64,000 nt of DNA from Plazaster borealis (lineage: Eukaryota > Echinodermata > Asteroidea > Forcipulatida > Labidiasteridae). Shown piece after piece: positions 1-13,300 of the stretch. The translations under genes were made by a program, and so were the position numbers. The first letter of the stretch is position 1. Every line of letters starts with the position of its first letter. The notes beneath the pieces are model-generated. The model did not search any database. It was not told where the DNA came from and saw only the letters and a list, made by a program, of their open reading frames with translations. Location of the stretch: positions 22,491,063 to 22,555,062 of the forward strand of contig CM037472.1 of assembly GCA_021014325.1 (NCBI GenBank), given 5' to 3'.

Positions 1-115
1 CACTATACCCTGCTTGAGCCCCAATGGCGGTTGTAGTTCACTGTGCACTATACCCTGCTTAAGCCCCAATGGCGGTTTTAGTTCACTGTGCACTATACCC
101 TGCTTGAGCCCCAAT
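1..115. repeat. 45-bp tandem repeat at the left edge
   Basis: A 45-bp unit beginning CACTATACCCTGCTTGAGCC starts at 1, 46 and 91. The third copy breaks off near 115. The copies differ at only a few positions. The array probably continues to the left of the window and lies in the KNL1 intron upstream of the large exon. Confidence 0.9.
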
Positions 116-216
116 TACACTTCCTAAAACCTATTATTGATCATACTTTAAGATACAGACAATTTGTATAATTTGTAATATGAAACCCATTTGTTGTTCT
201 TGTTATTTGCTTTTAG

Positions 217-3200
217 GTCTAGACGTTCTTCTGTCTGGTCCAATAAAGAAACAGTCTGGGACGGAATCCTTCCCAAAGATGCTGCACTGTCCAGAAGGGA
301 GCGTAGCAGAGCCTCCTCAGGGGGCCATGTACCCAAGCGAGGGCACAGCTCCCTTGCCTATGATTGACGAAGATTGTGAGGTGCCCGTGGAAAGTCACGA
401 GACAAACACCAATGAGAGATCAGATCTGAAAGATGCCCCACAGGATTGGCCAGGGCTTACAGTTAACCCTGACACTGCCATTGTGGGCTTGATTGGACCA
501 GCTTACCACTGCAGGCTCCCGGTATCGGATTCCCTCAGCAGCTCCTATCATGGCTCTTTGAGTACATCATCAGCTGACCACAGCAATTTTGAAGACCAGA
601 TCTTCGATCTCCATCACACTTCTAATTTTGAATCCACCACAGGTCGCGATCATTTCTTGTCAGTTTTTGCAGACTTAGGGGATGACAAGCCACCAGGGGA
701 ACCAGTTTTTGCAAAGAAAGATACCTCCTCTTTTCTTAAGTCTTTCATGGAGTCGGGCGACACAGTGGCTTCACAAAGTCCTCCGAAGAAACAGGATGCA
801 AACAGCTTCTTGAATTCCTTGTTTGGGAATGAAGAGAAACAGCGCTACAATGAGACCAACCAATCCACAATTACTACATCAGGGTTAGATGAACACACCT
901 CTATTTTTGACCAGAATGCCTTGGCATCAGAAATGGAATTCACAACTTGTGTCGGCAACAAGGAAACGGAAGGATGCCAGAAAAAGGACGCAAGTGCTTT
1001 CTTACAATCTCTGATGCAAACGGATTCAAGAGGTAGTTTTGATCCTGTTGGGCATTCATCATTTCCAAGCGACGACAGCCAGAAAACACGTGTCTTTGGC
1101 CAGAACGAGGCTACAGGTGCTATGGACTTCACTACGTGCATCAGTGGTGTGATCAGTGAAGCTAGTGCCGTTCTTCATGAGTCTAAACAGCCAGATGTAA
1201 CGGTGAGATTTGGAGAAGACTTTGCTGCCAACATGGAGCTCACTCAGTGTATGGATGACTTACAGAAGAAGCCTAATTGCTCTGGGCAGAAGCCTAGTGG
1301 TAGACTGGGTAGGCCGCTGGAAGATATCACCAGAATATTTGACGGGCAGATGGGTGGAGGTGAGATGGATCTGACGACTTGTGGTGTCATTGCTGGCTCT
1401 TATAACAAGTCAGAAGCTGAAAATGGGCAAAGTAACATCTTGAAATACAAAGACGCAGCTAGGGACGTGACGTCTTGCTTGGAGGGCCAGCCCTTTCCAC
1501 TAAGCGTGCATAAGAACGACAACACCGGGACCACCCCTGGGTTGGATATGACGGTGTGCTTGGAAGGTAAACCCTTCCCACTGCAATTATCTGAAAATGG
1601 CTCCAGCACAGAAACCTGTAAGAATCTTGAGAAAACCAGAATCTTCCATAGCAATGAAGCCACAGCTGCCATGGAGATGACAACTTGCTTGGAGGGGCGG
1701 CCCTTCCCTCTAAAATCACCGGATCATTTCCCCGGCGAAGATCCCTCTGAGGGTCTTCAACTTGATGCCAGGCTTGAGAAGACAAGAATCTTCCATCAGG
1801 ATGAAAACGCAGCAGCAATGGAGATGACAACTAGCTTGGAGGGACAGCCCTTCTCTATGAAATCGCTAGACAATATCTCCGGTAACAATTCTTGTAAGAC
1901 CCTTGAGAAAACCAGAATCTTCCATCATGATGAAACCACAGCTGCCATGGAAATGACAACTTGCCTAGAGGGTAAGCTGTTTGCTCTAAAATCACAAGAA
2001 AATCTTCCAAGCATACTTGCAGATACTTCCAAGGACCTAAAACAAGATGCTAAAGTCCCCAACTTCCCTCAGTCAAATTTAGAGGTGGACCAAACAAGAT
2101 TATTCAGTCCAAACGATACATCTTGTGTGATGGACTTGACAGAGTGTATGGATGAGAGACCACCCTCTTCTCTTTCAGGGGCAGTGGTGAAAAATCAAGA
2201 GATCTCAAGAAATGAAACTAAAAGAAGCCCAGCTGATGAGAAGACTGAAGCATTCTGTGGTATTCCGTTTATTGGATCACCCCTTGATGATGATGATCCA
2301 TTTGTGTTTGATAAGACCCAAGTGTTTAAGCCTGAGGACACTGCTGGTATGGACTTCACAACCTGTGTTGGAGGGCTGCTCCTTAAAACAGATCCTTCAA
2401 CGGAGACCTGTCGTGGAGAACATTCTGTGATTGCGAGGAAGACAACCTCACCTCAAAAGCTGAATGATGAAGGTGAACGTCATGGATTGACGCTTGGGAC
2501 TGATAAGGTCCAAGATGATTGCACAAGAAGATTCACATCAGCAGACGACACTGCCAGAATGGAGTTGACAACTTGCATCGTTAGTGAGGTTTCTTATACC
2601 CCAGCTGGCACTGATGATAATCTTCCACGAGGCGGGCAGGGTGAGAGCACACAGATCTTTGCTCAAGGAGAATCAGCACAGATGGAACTGACATCTTGCC
2701 TTGGTCAACTGCAACCACTGCCGGTGCTGGCTTCTCTTTCGAGCAAAAAATCCCCAAGTAAAGCCTCCTTGGATCAGACTAGTAGAATGGAGATAACAGC
2801 CTGTATCGGTGGGATTTTCCCGATGATGTCAGTTGATTCTGAGGCTGATCATCAACAAGACAAGACCAGGGTGTTCGGCTCACAGGATGCAGCTGGCATG
2901 GAGATGACCCAATGTGTTGGTGGTCTTGATTTGCATTCTGTAGAGACAGGAGTACAGTCTGAAAACCTCCAAGAGCACACACGTGTGTTTACTTCAGAAG
3001 ACACCGGTAAGATGGAGATGACGAGCTGCATCGGCGGCCTGCTGTCACAGACATCAGGGATTTCTAGCATGGAAGCAGGGAGTAGAGAACTACAGCCCAA
3101 CCACTTTCACCTACCTAGGATGGCTCCGACTGGTAGATCTACGGAGCAAGCTGTTCCTCAGGACCAGACCCGTATCTTTACATCTGACAACACTGCATCC

Positions 3201-4332
3201 ATGGACATGACTACATGCCTAGGAGGAATCAATGGAAAAGGGATAACCCAGTCTGGCAGCTTAACATCCCAAGAAGCGTTACCTAATGCCCCAGACAGTC
3301 TTCCGGATCAAACTTGTCTATTTACCCGTGACAACACAGGAAAAATGGAATTAACAACTTGCATTGGGGGAATTAATGGCAGTTGCCTCACACAGAAGAA
3401 ATCAGCAGATGTTTCAGAACAAAGTTGTCTTGAATCCAGCCAGAAAGGGCATCCTCTCCCGGATACAACATGTATCTTCACTCATGATGAAACGAGTAAG
3501 ATGGAGATGACTCAATGCATTGGCGGGATTGACCACAAAGCCATTGAGCTGTCTACAGGTGCACACAGTGTGGAAGAATCAAGTAGTTCTAGAGATCAAA
3601 GGGAATTGGGCAGAGAGGTATATAACACTGCCTCACAGAAAGCAAAACTGTCAGCGGAAAGAAGTGTTGAAACCTCAGAGAAGAGCATCTCTCAAGTAGG
3701 CCAAACTGCCCAGGTTGTTTCTGTGGAACAGGCTCATCCAGATCAGACAAGAATATTCACATCTGAGGACACAGCAGCCATGGAAATCACTAGCTGCATG
3801 AATCCAAATCTGGCTCTCTCTGGGGACAACATTGCCCATGCAAGTGTGGCTGTGGTTGGTGTAAAGCAGGAGGCGGCACTCCAGTCCAGTCCTGGACTGC
3901 TGCTGACTGATTCCAACACGCCTGCACACCAAGTTGATCGCCCATCCAAACGTAAGTCAGATACCTTTACCATTGATCCAGCATCTGGTGTCAAAGCCTC
4001 CGAGCTAACAACCAGACGATCTGACACCTTCACCCTGGACAACTCGCCGGAAACATCTGCCATGGTTGCCAATCCCACTGCTGCCACCGTTTCCCAAAGG
4101 GATGGCTCCAGCTCCTCCTCAATATCAGACACAAGTAAGCGAGGCAGTTCTCAGGAAGAGGAGGAACGTCGGGATATGATAGGAGAGCTCATCCAGTGGG
4201 GTAGCGTGGACTCTGCTGAGGGTATCGACGATGAGCAACCCATGTGGGTGGAGAACACAGAGGATTTTGCCCAGTTGTCGACCCAGGCTGGACTCGCTAG
4301 TATCATATTAATGGAAAAGAAGGATCACACAG
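217..4332 (+). CDS. KNL1: KNL1 large exon: KI-like motifs and MELT array
   Basis: A single 4.1-kb exon. Three KI-like motifs come first: KKDTSSFLKSFM (about 713), KKQDANSFLNSLF (about 786) and KKDASAFLQSLM (about 982). Then follow about 20 MELT-type units between about 930 and 3800. The typical unit is DQTRIFTSDNTASMDMTTC: a TxxOmega motif (TRIF), an acidic linker, then M-E/D-hydrophobic-T. All but one carry Cys two residues after the MELT Thr (the exception reads MEMTTS). Two units, near 1456 and 1537, are degenerate. Near the end are two KSDTFT/RSDTFT motifs preceded by basic residues (about 3950-4045). The exon ends in phase 1 at ACAG|gtaagt and joins 5018 in frame. Confidence 0.95.
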
Positions 4333-7300
4333 GTAAGTAGTGTTCCACTTTCTTAGTCTGTTTTTTTTTTCACATTGTGGGCACTTGTAGTTTATTTGAT
4401 TCTCGACCTATAGAAATTGAGTGTCGAGTGTGAAGAACCCAAAACCTAGTTTAAGAAACTAAATTTTAAAAAACCACTAAATTCAATAATAATTGTTTCC
4501 AGATATTTTTTTGCCAACTAAATTGTCAATGTAATTTCTGGATTCAAATCTGCAGCAATTTAAAGGAACATTACAGAATTGGTTTTTGCTAACAAAACAG
4601 TGGAAGCACTTCATATAATCCACCATATACATAAACTGACAAACCTGTAGAAGTTTGAGATCGATCGGCCATCTGGGTCACGAGAAAATAGTGAAAAACC
4701 GATTACACATTTGCATGTGTTATACAATGCATGAATAAAACGCTCATGAGCGATAAACTCCAATCGGAAATTAGTTTTATTTATTTCTCATCAAATATGG
4801 CATTTCAGACAGAAATATTTCTAGGGATGTTTTCTACTATCATCATCATTAGACCGTGTAAGTTTTATGTAAATCTGTGATGTTAAAGAAAATTTTAATT
4901 ACCAGTTCTGTAACGTTCCTTTAAACATTGTTGTCACTATTTATTCCTCTATTCTTTTGAAGTCCCGAAATTCACATTGTATTCAATCAATCTCTTTATC
5001 TCTCTCCCGAAATGCAGCTTCCAAAACTTTCAACGCATTTCCAACCTTTGGCAATGACAAAGGTCAAGGTGTGATCCCCACATCTGAGATGCAAGACACT
5101 GAAGACACAAAGAACACCGATCCCAGCGGAGAGACAAATGAGACGGTGTCGTCACCTGACTCCAATCTTCACAGTGAGACTATGATGTCTGTAAGTGCCA
5201 TGAAGTTAAAAGTGCCATCTCTTAGAGCCTTTGTCCTTTTAGAAATTCAATCAGTATTGTTCATGGAGAAATTCCTTGTTCATGAAGAAACACCTTCTTT
5301 ATGAAGAAGCTCCTGAGTTACTTACTTCACAGAAATTACGATGGTTTTCTAAATGAGGATTATCAACCCCCAAAAACTTGTTTCAGAAAACCAGATTTCT
5401 GATTCCTGGGCCTAGCGTTTTACAAATAACTGTGGCATTGCCCTTAACAATGCTTTCAAAGTGGATGATTTTGCTTTAGTCTCTGTGTTTTTACCACTTT
5501 TCTCCCTGCTATTGTCTGGTGAAAGCTTTGGATAATTTTTTTCCCCCAAACATGGAAATAATGTTCTTGCCTCTTAGGTAGGATCCGAACTCTTCAAAAC
5601 GTTATTCATCATTGTCTCTTAACCCTTTAGAGACCATAGCACCCTCAATCGGCTTGTACCAAAATGCCCTCAGCGGCCATCAAACAGCTGCAAGACTTGA
5701 CCACTTCGATCCACTCAACCAAAAAGGTCTAAGTAAACTTCATGTCCCGAACTGACATTTTTGAATGTTTCCCATGTTAAAATACTATCTACATTTCAAA
5801 AAATAAACCGAATTTTTGTTTGGTATTATTTGTTTTTGTTTACTGGAAAAAATGAGTTAAAAAATCAACAAAATTATTAGCCATAATCTGGGCTTTTGGT
5901 GATGATTTTACAGCATTGAATGGTCTCTAAAGGATTAAAATAATTTTGTAGTTGAGTGATACTCACACTCAAACTACAGCATCAAAAAGACTTTCTCTAA
6001 GTCTGTCTTAAAGACGTTGTTTATTCATATCAGCTTTGTACCCGTGTACTTCTTTGTACTTAAAATTGTAGACTTCTCAACTACCCATTCTGAAATTATT
6101 TTGTTACAGAGTTCATGCACATCAGAACCAGTGTCAATGCAGGACTTTCTCAGTTTTGTGACTATCAATGTGAAGAAGGGTCGTCGTAGTGTCCTACCGG
6201 CCATTCCAAAGGTAAGTAGTTTAAGGTATTATACAGGATTGGTAGAGCTGACAAAATAGTCGCAGACAGTGTTCATGTTTTGTGTGCTCAACCATGTGAA
6301 ATAACAAAACCTGTGAAAATTTGGGCTTAATTTGCTGTGTGATTCAGGAGAAAATAGTGAAAAACCATGCACAATTTTCAGCCTTTTCGACACATTGTCC
6401 TTAATTTTGGTTGTAACAACCATAATCAGCTGTTGCGGTTTTTTTTGTATAGGTCTCAGATATAATTTTCTAGATTATGAATTCATTTCAGAGGGAAATA
6501 TTTCACAGAAAAATGGTTACAGTATGAACTTCATAATCGGTAAACTTTCAGACTAACGAACATTGATGTTTTTTATCCTTACCAATCCTGTATAATACCT
6601 TTAATGGTTGCTTCTTGTTCATACATGTAAAGAACCAAATATTCAGCTTTGTTTTGTTTGTGGTCAATCTCAAAGAAATGGAAGCTGATTGAACAAAATC
6701 AAAATATTTTGTTTGGTGAATTTTTTCATTATTAATATTTCTTTCCGCTGATGAAACCAAGGAACTCTTAAGAGAGCCTTGCACTGTAACCCATGGCCTG
6801 AAGATACCTGTGAAGAGAGGATGTTGAAGCAATTTAAGTTTAAGATGTTGTAGAAAAACACCAGCCAGGGAAAAACCCATGCAATGAGGTAGGGGCTGAA
6901 GACCCAATCCACATGCAAGGCTCAGGGTTGAGCTGGGATTCGAACCGGGGTCCACGGAGGTGAAATGCAGGGAAGAAATTACTAAACCAACCTGAATGCT
7001 TAATTTATTGTCTGAATACAACTTGTCTTTCTTTGTTTGCAGTTGGCATCGTCACAGACAATGAGTGACTTACTGGAGAATCGCTTTCTTATCCAACCCA
7101 AGAAAGAGTTATACGAATGGGCCATTAACCACCTTTCAACAACCATTGACAAGTAAGTTGTTAATTCCTGTTTCAACCAATTTTAAAGGTAGGGTCATAG
7201 AAATGCTGATTTATAAGCAAAATTACATAGAAAGATACAATAAAGGTCACATGTGAAAGTTTCAGCTGAATACAGTGTGTACTTGTTGAGAAAATAGCAA

Positions 7301-10300
7301 AAAACTGTAACAGTGTTTTCACAGGAACGTCGAATCCATCCACTTTTAGCGAGGTGACAGCGGGCACCAACTGCATCTCTGGCTGCAGCATTTGCGAACG
7401 GACACCAACCCTCACAAATCTGAGAAACAATTCATGCATGAGTAGTTTCTCAGATTAAAGTTTTGTTGGGTGAAAAATTATCCTATATTACTTCTTCTTA
7501 TTCAAAACACTGTAAAGCCATTTCTGAATTAGTGGCTATGGCTGGATTACGTTGTTAGCGTGCGTTGAAGCATAGGTTGCCCTTATAGCAACAGCCACAG
7601 CCACAAATTCAGACATGGCTTAACCAGAGTCTTCATTTTTGTTCTCAATATATTTAGGAACGGTTATTTATTGCTATTGGGCACGAGAAATAAGACACAG
7701 ATGCAGAGCTGCCAGCTCTCCTTGATTCTGCAGACAATTCTCCGATGAACAAATTTGAAAATCTCCCTGATTATGGAAACTCTGTCCCTGTTATGTTGAA
7801 TGTAATTCTAGATATCTCTCTGATTGTTGTACAAAATCTCCCTGATTGCAAGATGCAAATGTTGGCAGCTCTGCAGATGGTCGGCATTTTGCTGGATTTG
7901 AGGAGGCTTAATCTGTCTCAAAATTGAACAGAATAGTTGCTTGTCCCTCAAGGTGATTCTGATTATTTGAATTTGGAGGCAGTATGAAGTTTTATAACTA
8001 TTTAGTCATACAAATTATGTTTGATAATTTCAAATAAAATAAGAAGGAAACAAAAGCAAAGGTTAAAAAAAAATGATTTGGGGCAATGTGTATTTGATTT
8101 GAAGAATAGACTAATCGATCAATCTGATAACTAATAGCTCAATTCATTGGAGTGTGCTTTACAAAATCTGTAGCAGTTTCCAAAATGTTGGAATCAGCAA
8201 AGTGCACAAGACAAGTCCATATATCTATTTCTCTGTGTCTGTGTTCAGGATGCAGGATGAAGTAAATGAGCAGGAACAGCGTCTGTCGGAGAATAACCCA
8301 ACGGTAGTTACTGAAGTACAACATGCATCTCCTGAACATGTATGTATATGCAATTATCAAGAATCCCTAGGGGGTATTTCTCAACCTGTGATTGCATTGA
8401 ACTATGTTAGACTTTGTGTTCAAGGATGTGTTCAAGATTTGAACAACCCCAACATCCTTTAAAATTATTAATAATACTGGGTTCTTATATTGCGCACATA
8501 TACTGGTTGCTAGATCTTGCCGCTTTACAACATTATCCCTGGGCATATTTTAAGCAATTCCAAAACTTTCTCAACTCCTTTATAATCCCTAATAGTCTCA
8601 GCCCTTGCAGGTTCCCATTTATAGACCTGAGTTATGGCTAAGTGTGTCTTGGCCCAAGACGTCAGTGATCAATAGTGGATAGTGTACTGCGCTCTTTGTA
8701 AATCGGTATAGCGCGCCCTCTTACGGCAGGATTTAACCAACTTGACTGGCTCTCCTGCTGTAAGAGGGCGCGCTATACGGATTTACAATGAGCGCAGTAC
8801 ACTATCCGCTATCGATCACTGCTGTCTTGGGCCAAGACTACTAAGTGTCTTGCTCAAGGACACAAGTGTCATGACCGAGATACAAACCAATGCACTAGTA
8901 GATCGCTTGGCGATGACACGCCACTTCTTGTTTTGCCTGAAACTGATGTATTCAGTACTGCACAACAGAACCAATGATGGTGGCTAATCTTATTAGAGGA
9001 TTTCGTTTGTTTAGGGGCAATTTTGAAGAAGGAAATTAACATATCGGACAGTTCCCTGTCAATGCCATGCAATGAGAGTTGGAAGATAAGAGGTCATCCC
9101 ATTTGAATATTATTTCCAACACTCTCATACAAGGGCTCAATTCCATAAAGCCTGTAAGCACAAAAACTTGCTAAGCACAGAAAAATCATGCTTAGCAGAA
9201 ACAGATTACCAGCCAAAATAACATAAAGTTTACATTGTTGCAACTGGTACCCTACTCATTTTTTGCTTAGTGAAAAAATTTGCCAAGCAGTATTTTCTGC
9301 TAAACAGCTTTATGAAAATTATGACCATATAATCAATGTTTTTTGCCTTGATCAAAGTTTCTCCTAGAAGTCCTTGGGCTATATCCGTATTAAGAATACA
9401 TAAACAATGTTGTATAATTACTCAGTTCACAATTTGAACTCCCTTCTTTAATTTTTTTGTTCAACAGGCTGCCGTACTCCACGAGCACATAGAATCCCTG
9501 CACAAAGCCTGCAGTAAGATGTCTAAGAGTAGCTTCCAAGAATGGCGACTGAAGATGATCAGCAAGACCCATCAGTCTCTCCAGGTCTGTTCATCCTTAT
9601 CAGACAGAGAAACGTGTGTTATTTGTTTCATTTATGTACTAACTGCATCAAGGGGATGTGCTGGGGTGTGATTTTTCAATCAGGTTGGCTCATAACATTA
9701 CTTTTATTTTTTTATTTGTCCACAGTGCGTAGAAGCAGAAATGAATGAAATATTAACATCAATATCTACCTCATCAGATGCATTGGACAAGGCAATGGAA
9801 GAACTCGGCAAATGTAAGAATCATTTTAGTGCTTGTTACATCACAAAGTGAAACAAGGATTGGTAGAGCTGACAAAATAGTCACAGACAGTGTTCATGTT
9901 TTGTGTGATCAACGATATACATGAAATAACAAACCTGTGTAAAGTTGGGCTTAATCCGTTGTGTGAGTCAGGAGAAAATAATGAAAAACCATGCACAATT
10001 TTCAGCATGTAACACATTGTCCTTAATCTTGGTTGTAACAACCAAAATCAGCTGTTGCATTTTAATAAGGTTTTCAGATACAGTTTTCTTGAATATGACT
10101 TCATTTCAGAGGGAAATATTTCACAGAAAAAAATGGTTCTAGTATGAACTTCATAATCAGTAAGCTTTCAGTGACCAATCAATTAAACAATGATGTTTTT
10201 TATCCTTAGCAATACCTTTAAATTAATAAACACACATAAAGGACAAACAAATATTTAAAACAATTTAACAATTAATAATTGAGATGATGTTGAAAAGAGA

Positions 10301-13300
10301 TAATAATTATTTTCCACCTGCAAGATTGAAGAATTTGACCATGAGTCATGGGCAATGAACATTACATGTGCATTCATTATTAATTTTTTGTATACAATTT
10401 CTGCCAAATCTTGTTATTTCTAATATTTTTTCTTTGATGTATTTCAGCTGTGCTTGATTGGTCACCCTCGTTAAATATGGTTTTAATAAACAAAAAATGT
10501 ACTCGCATTTAGTGACATAATAATATCAAGCCCAGTGCAACCACTTTGTCAAAACTCACTGTTAATTGTGATTATTTTCAATTTTACTTTTCGCCCTTTA
10601 GGCTGGTAGGACTTGAACTTTAATCGTGTTTTCTTTTATTGTCTTTATCCATTAGTTTTGTGCCCTTTTTAGGCTGGTAAGACTAGTACTTGTAGTATGT
10701 GATTTGTAACTTTTTGATCGTGTTTTCTGTTATTGTCTTTATCCATTAGTTTTGTTGTACATAGCGCTTTGATGTGGCCATTTTGTGGCAATTATTGCGC
10801 TGTATAAGTATCTTTCATTATTATTGATAGTTTAAATTTAATTTCCACTCTTAGATGATGACCGCTTGGGTAAAGCTCTTAAAAGACTTGAGCAAGTCCA
10901 ACCACCCAGTGAGGATCAAGTCAAGGAGTTTGTTAACAACCAGAAGATGTTGGTGAATAGAAATGCCGAGGTTGAAGAGATAAAGAAGACAACAGCTGCT
11001 CTTGAAAGGTAAGTCAAATCAAGATACAGTTCATGCAAAAAAAAATTATTACGTAACAATGCTGTATTTGATAAAACATGAATCCTTGCATTGATCCTCA
11101 CAGAAGTTCAGTTGACTCTGTAGTATCCTCACACTACACACTGATAGAGCTACCCATGACTAGACGTTACCGCATTAACATTCCAATCATGACCCAACCT
11201 AACTAATGAATAATGCATATAGAGACCGCCCCCATGCAATGATTGTACCCTTGAAACAGTAGCCTATTGATAAGTACCTTGTCACACCCCGAGTCGTTCG
11301 ACGGCCGTGACCTTTGGTAGTTTCTCGCACAGAATAAGATTGCGAAGACGAAGGCCAGTTTATGTTTACAAGAATGTACACATTTATTTACAATTACATG
11401 AGTTTGAATGTTCACAAACAATAAGATAAAGTATGCTCTTTATAGGAGTAACTTAAAATTCGGTGATTCCGGTTCACGGTATAGTCTGTGTCTTTCTCTC
11501 TCTCTATGGCACGCTCTACACCAGTCAGTCCCCGTCTACAGAGTTGATAGCTCCTTGTAAATTCACATTACTCTGTGACATACCTCATGTATCAAGCAAG
11601 ACTCGTGAGACACAATAAACCAAACAAGCATCAAAGCAACATTCTTAGTGTTAGGCTCAACACATTACATGTGTACATACTCTACTTCTATTTTTCAGTG
11701 AATCTTTGAGACTCAAGGAAGAGATTGAACTGTACCATAAGGAGGTAGTTGATGTGCGGGAGGAAGAGAGGTTGATTCATAGTCAGGTCACATCACAAGA
11801 TGGCCTCCAGGATGCTTTGGTTAAGCTAGAGGATCTCCATTGGTGAGTTTTATTGCTGCTGTGTGAGATTCAATATCTACAGGGGTTTAAATAGACAGAT
11901 CATGGTCTATAAAGTAAGGGTCATAGGTTGGTTTTTACCAACGTAATGCTGATTTATAGGCAAAATTATAAAGAAAGATTCAATTAAAGTCACTTGTGAA
12001 AGTTTCAGCTGAATACAATGTCTACTTGCAAAGGAAACAGAAGAAGAAGAAAAAATCACAATATTTTCACAAGAACGTCAAATCTAAATCCATCCACGTT
12101 TAACGAGGTGACAACGGGTACCAACTGCATCTCTGGCCACAGCATTCGCAAACGAGAAACGACTCCCTCTGAAGTAGCGTAGTTTTTGAGAAAGAGGTAA
12201 TTTCTCTCTAAAATAATAAAAACTTCTTGCAAGAAGTTTTTATTCCTATCTGAAAGCACACAAATTTGTACAACAAGGGTGTTTTTTCTTTCATCATTTT
12301 CTTGCAACTTCGATGACCAATTGAGCCCAAATTTTCACAGGCTTGTTATTTTATGCATATGTTGGGATACACCAAGTGAGAACACTGGTCTTTGACAATT
12401 ACCAAACGTGTCCAGTGCTTTTAAATTTAGTGTCCTTCTGGCCACCTGGTAGGTGGCCCTGGAGGGGCAATAATGAATGACCAGTGAGCAGTAGCCAGAA
12501 GGCACCTAAGGATAATTACTTTAATAAAAAAAAGGAGTCAATGGTTCGTCAAAAGCAAAATCACATTTTGATTAGTTCTTTGACTTTATGTATCGGTAAT
12601 GTGTATATTTGGCTTGCGGTAACACTATGTGTATATCTAATTTGCTGTGTAGATTTTTGTTCTTTGAGAAAGTAGATTTACACATGGTGTTACGGCAAGC
12701 CAAGTATTCATTGATACTCACCATGCAATGCCTCAAATTCTATATTTGTAATGTGTTATATGTTTTTGTATGGTTTTGTCAAGTTTTTTTTGCATCTTTT
12801 ATCCAAGTGTACATTGAATCGCTTTTGACCTTTGGGTCACTTAATTCAGTTTGATGTTGTGAATACAAAATGAACCAGTAATATAAATTAATGTCTGAAA
12901 GGATTATTGTAACTTTTCAGTTTGCAACTATGGAGGTTGAGGAAACAGTCAGATGAGGAGCTAGTCTTTACTTTCCTGGAGGAATCCTTGGTCTTTGTCA
13001 TCAAACTAGGAAAGCAGATAGGTAAGTTGAACTCAAGAATAAAAACAAAACAAAACTAGGAATTAAGTATTTGTGACATTACGACTGCTGGGTGTTCAGG
13101 TTTGGGAAAAGATATTTGTTTTGTACTTTGTTTTGATTCATGGATTCATTATTCAAGATTTAAAAATTTCAATTTCTTCCCAGAAGTTTTAAATCGATAA
13201 TGTTGTCATTTTAAATCCAGTGTTTGAAGAAGGAGCTGGGCCCAATTTGATTTCGCTTAATTAAAACGTTAACGCTTGTTGTACAGTTCAATGCTGTTTA

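Noticed and set aside
180..216. ATG at 180 as the KNL1 start
   Set aside because: TTTTAG at 211-216 after a T-rich stretch is a splice acceptor, and the residues before it are low-complexity Cys/Leu. The protein must begin in upstream exons.
218..368. Second open frame (SRRSSVWSNKETVWDG) over the start of the large KNL1 exon
   Set aside because: It closes at a TGA near 367, while the frame carrying the KI and MELT motifs runs on for 4 kb.
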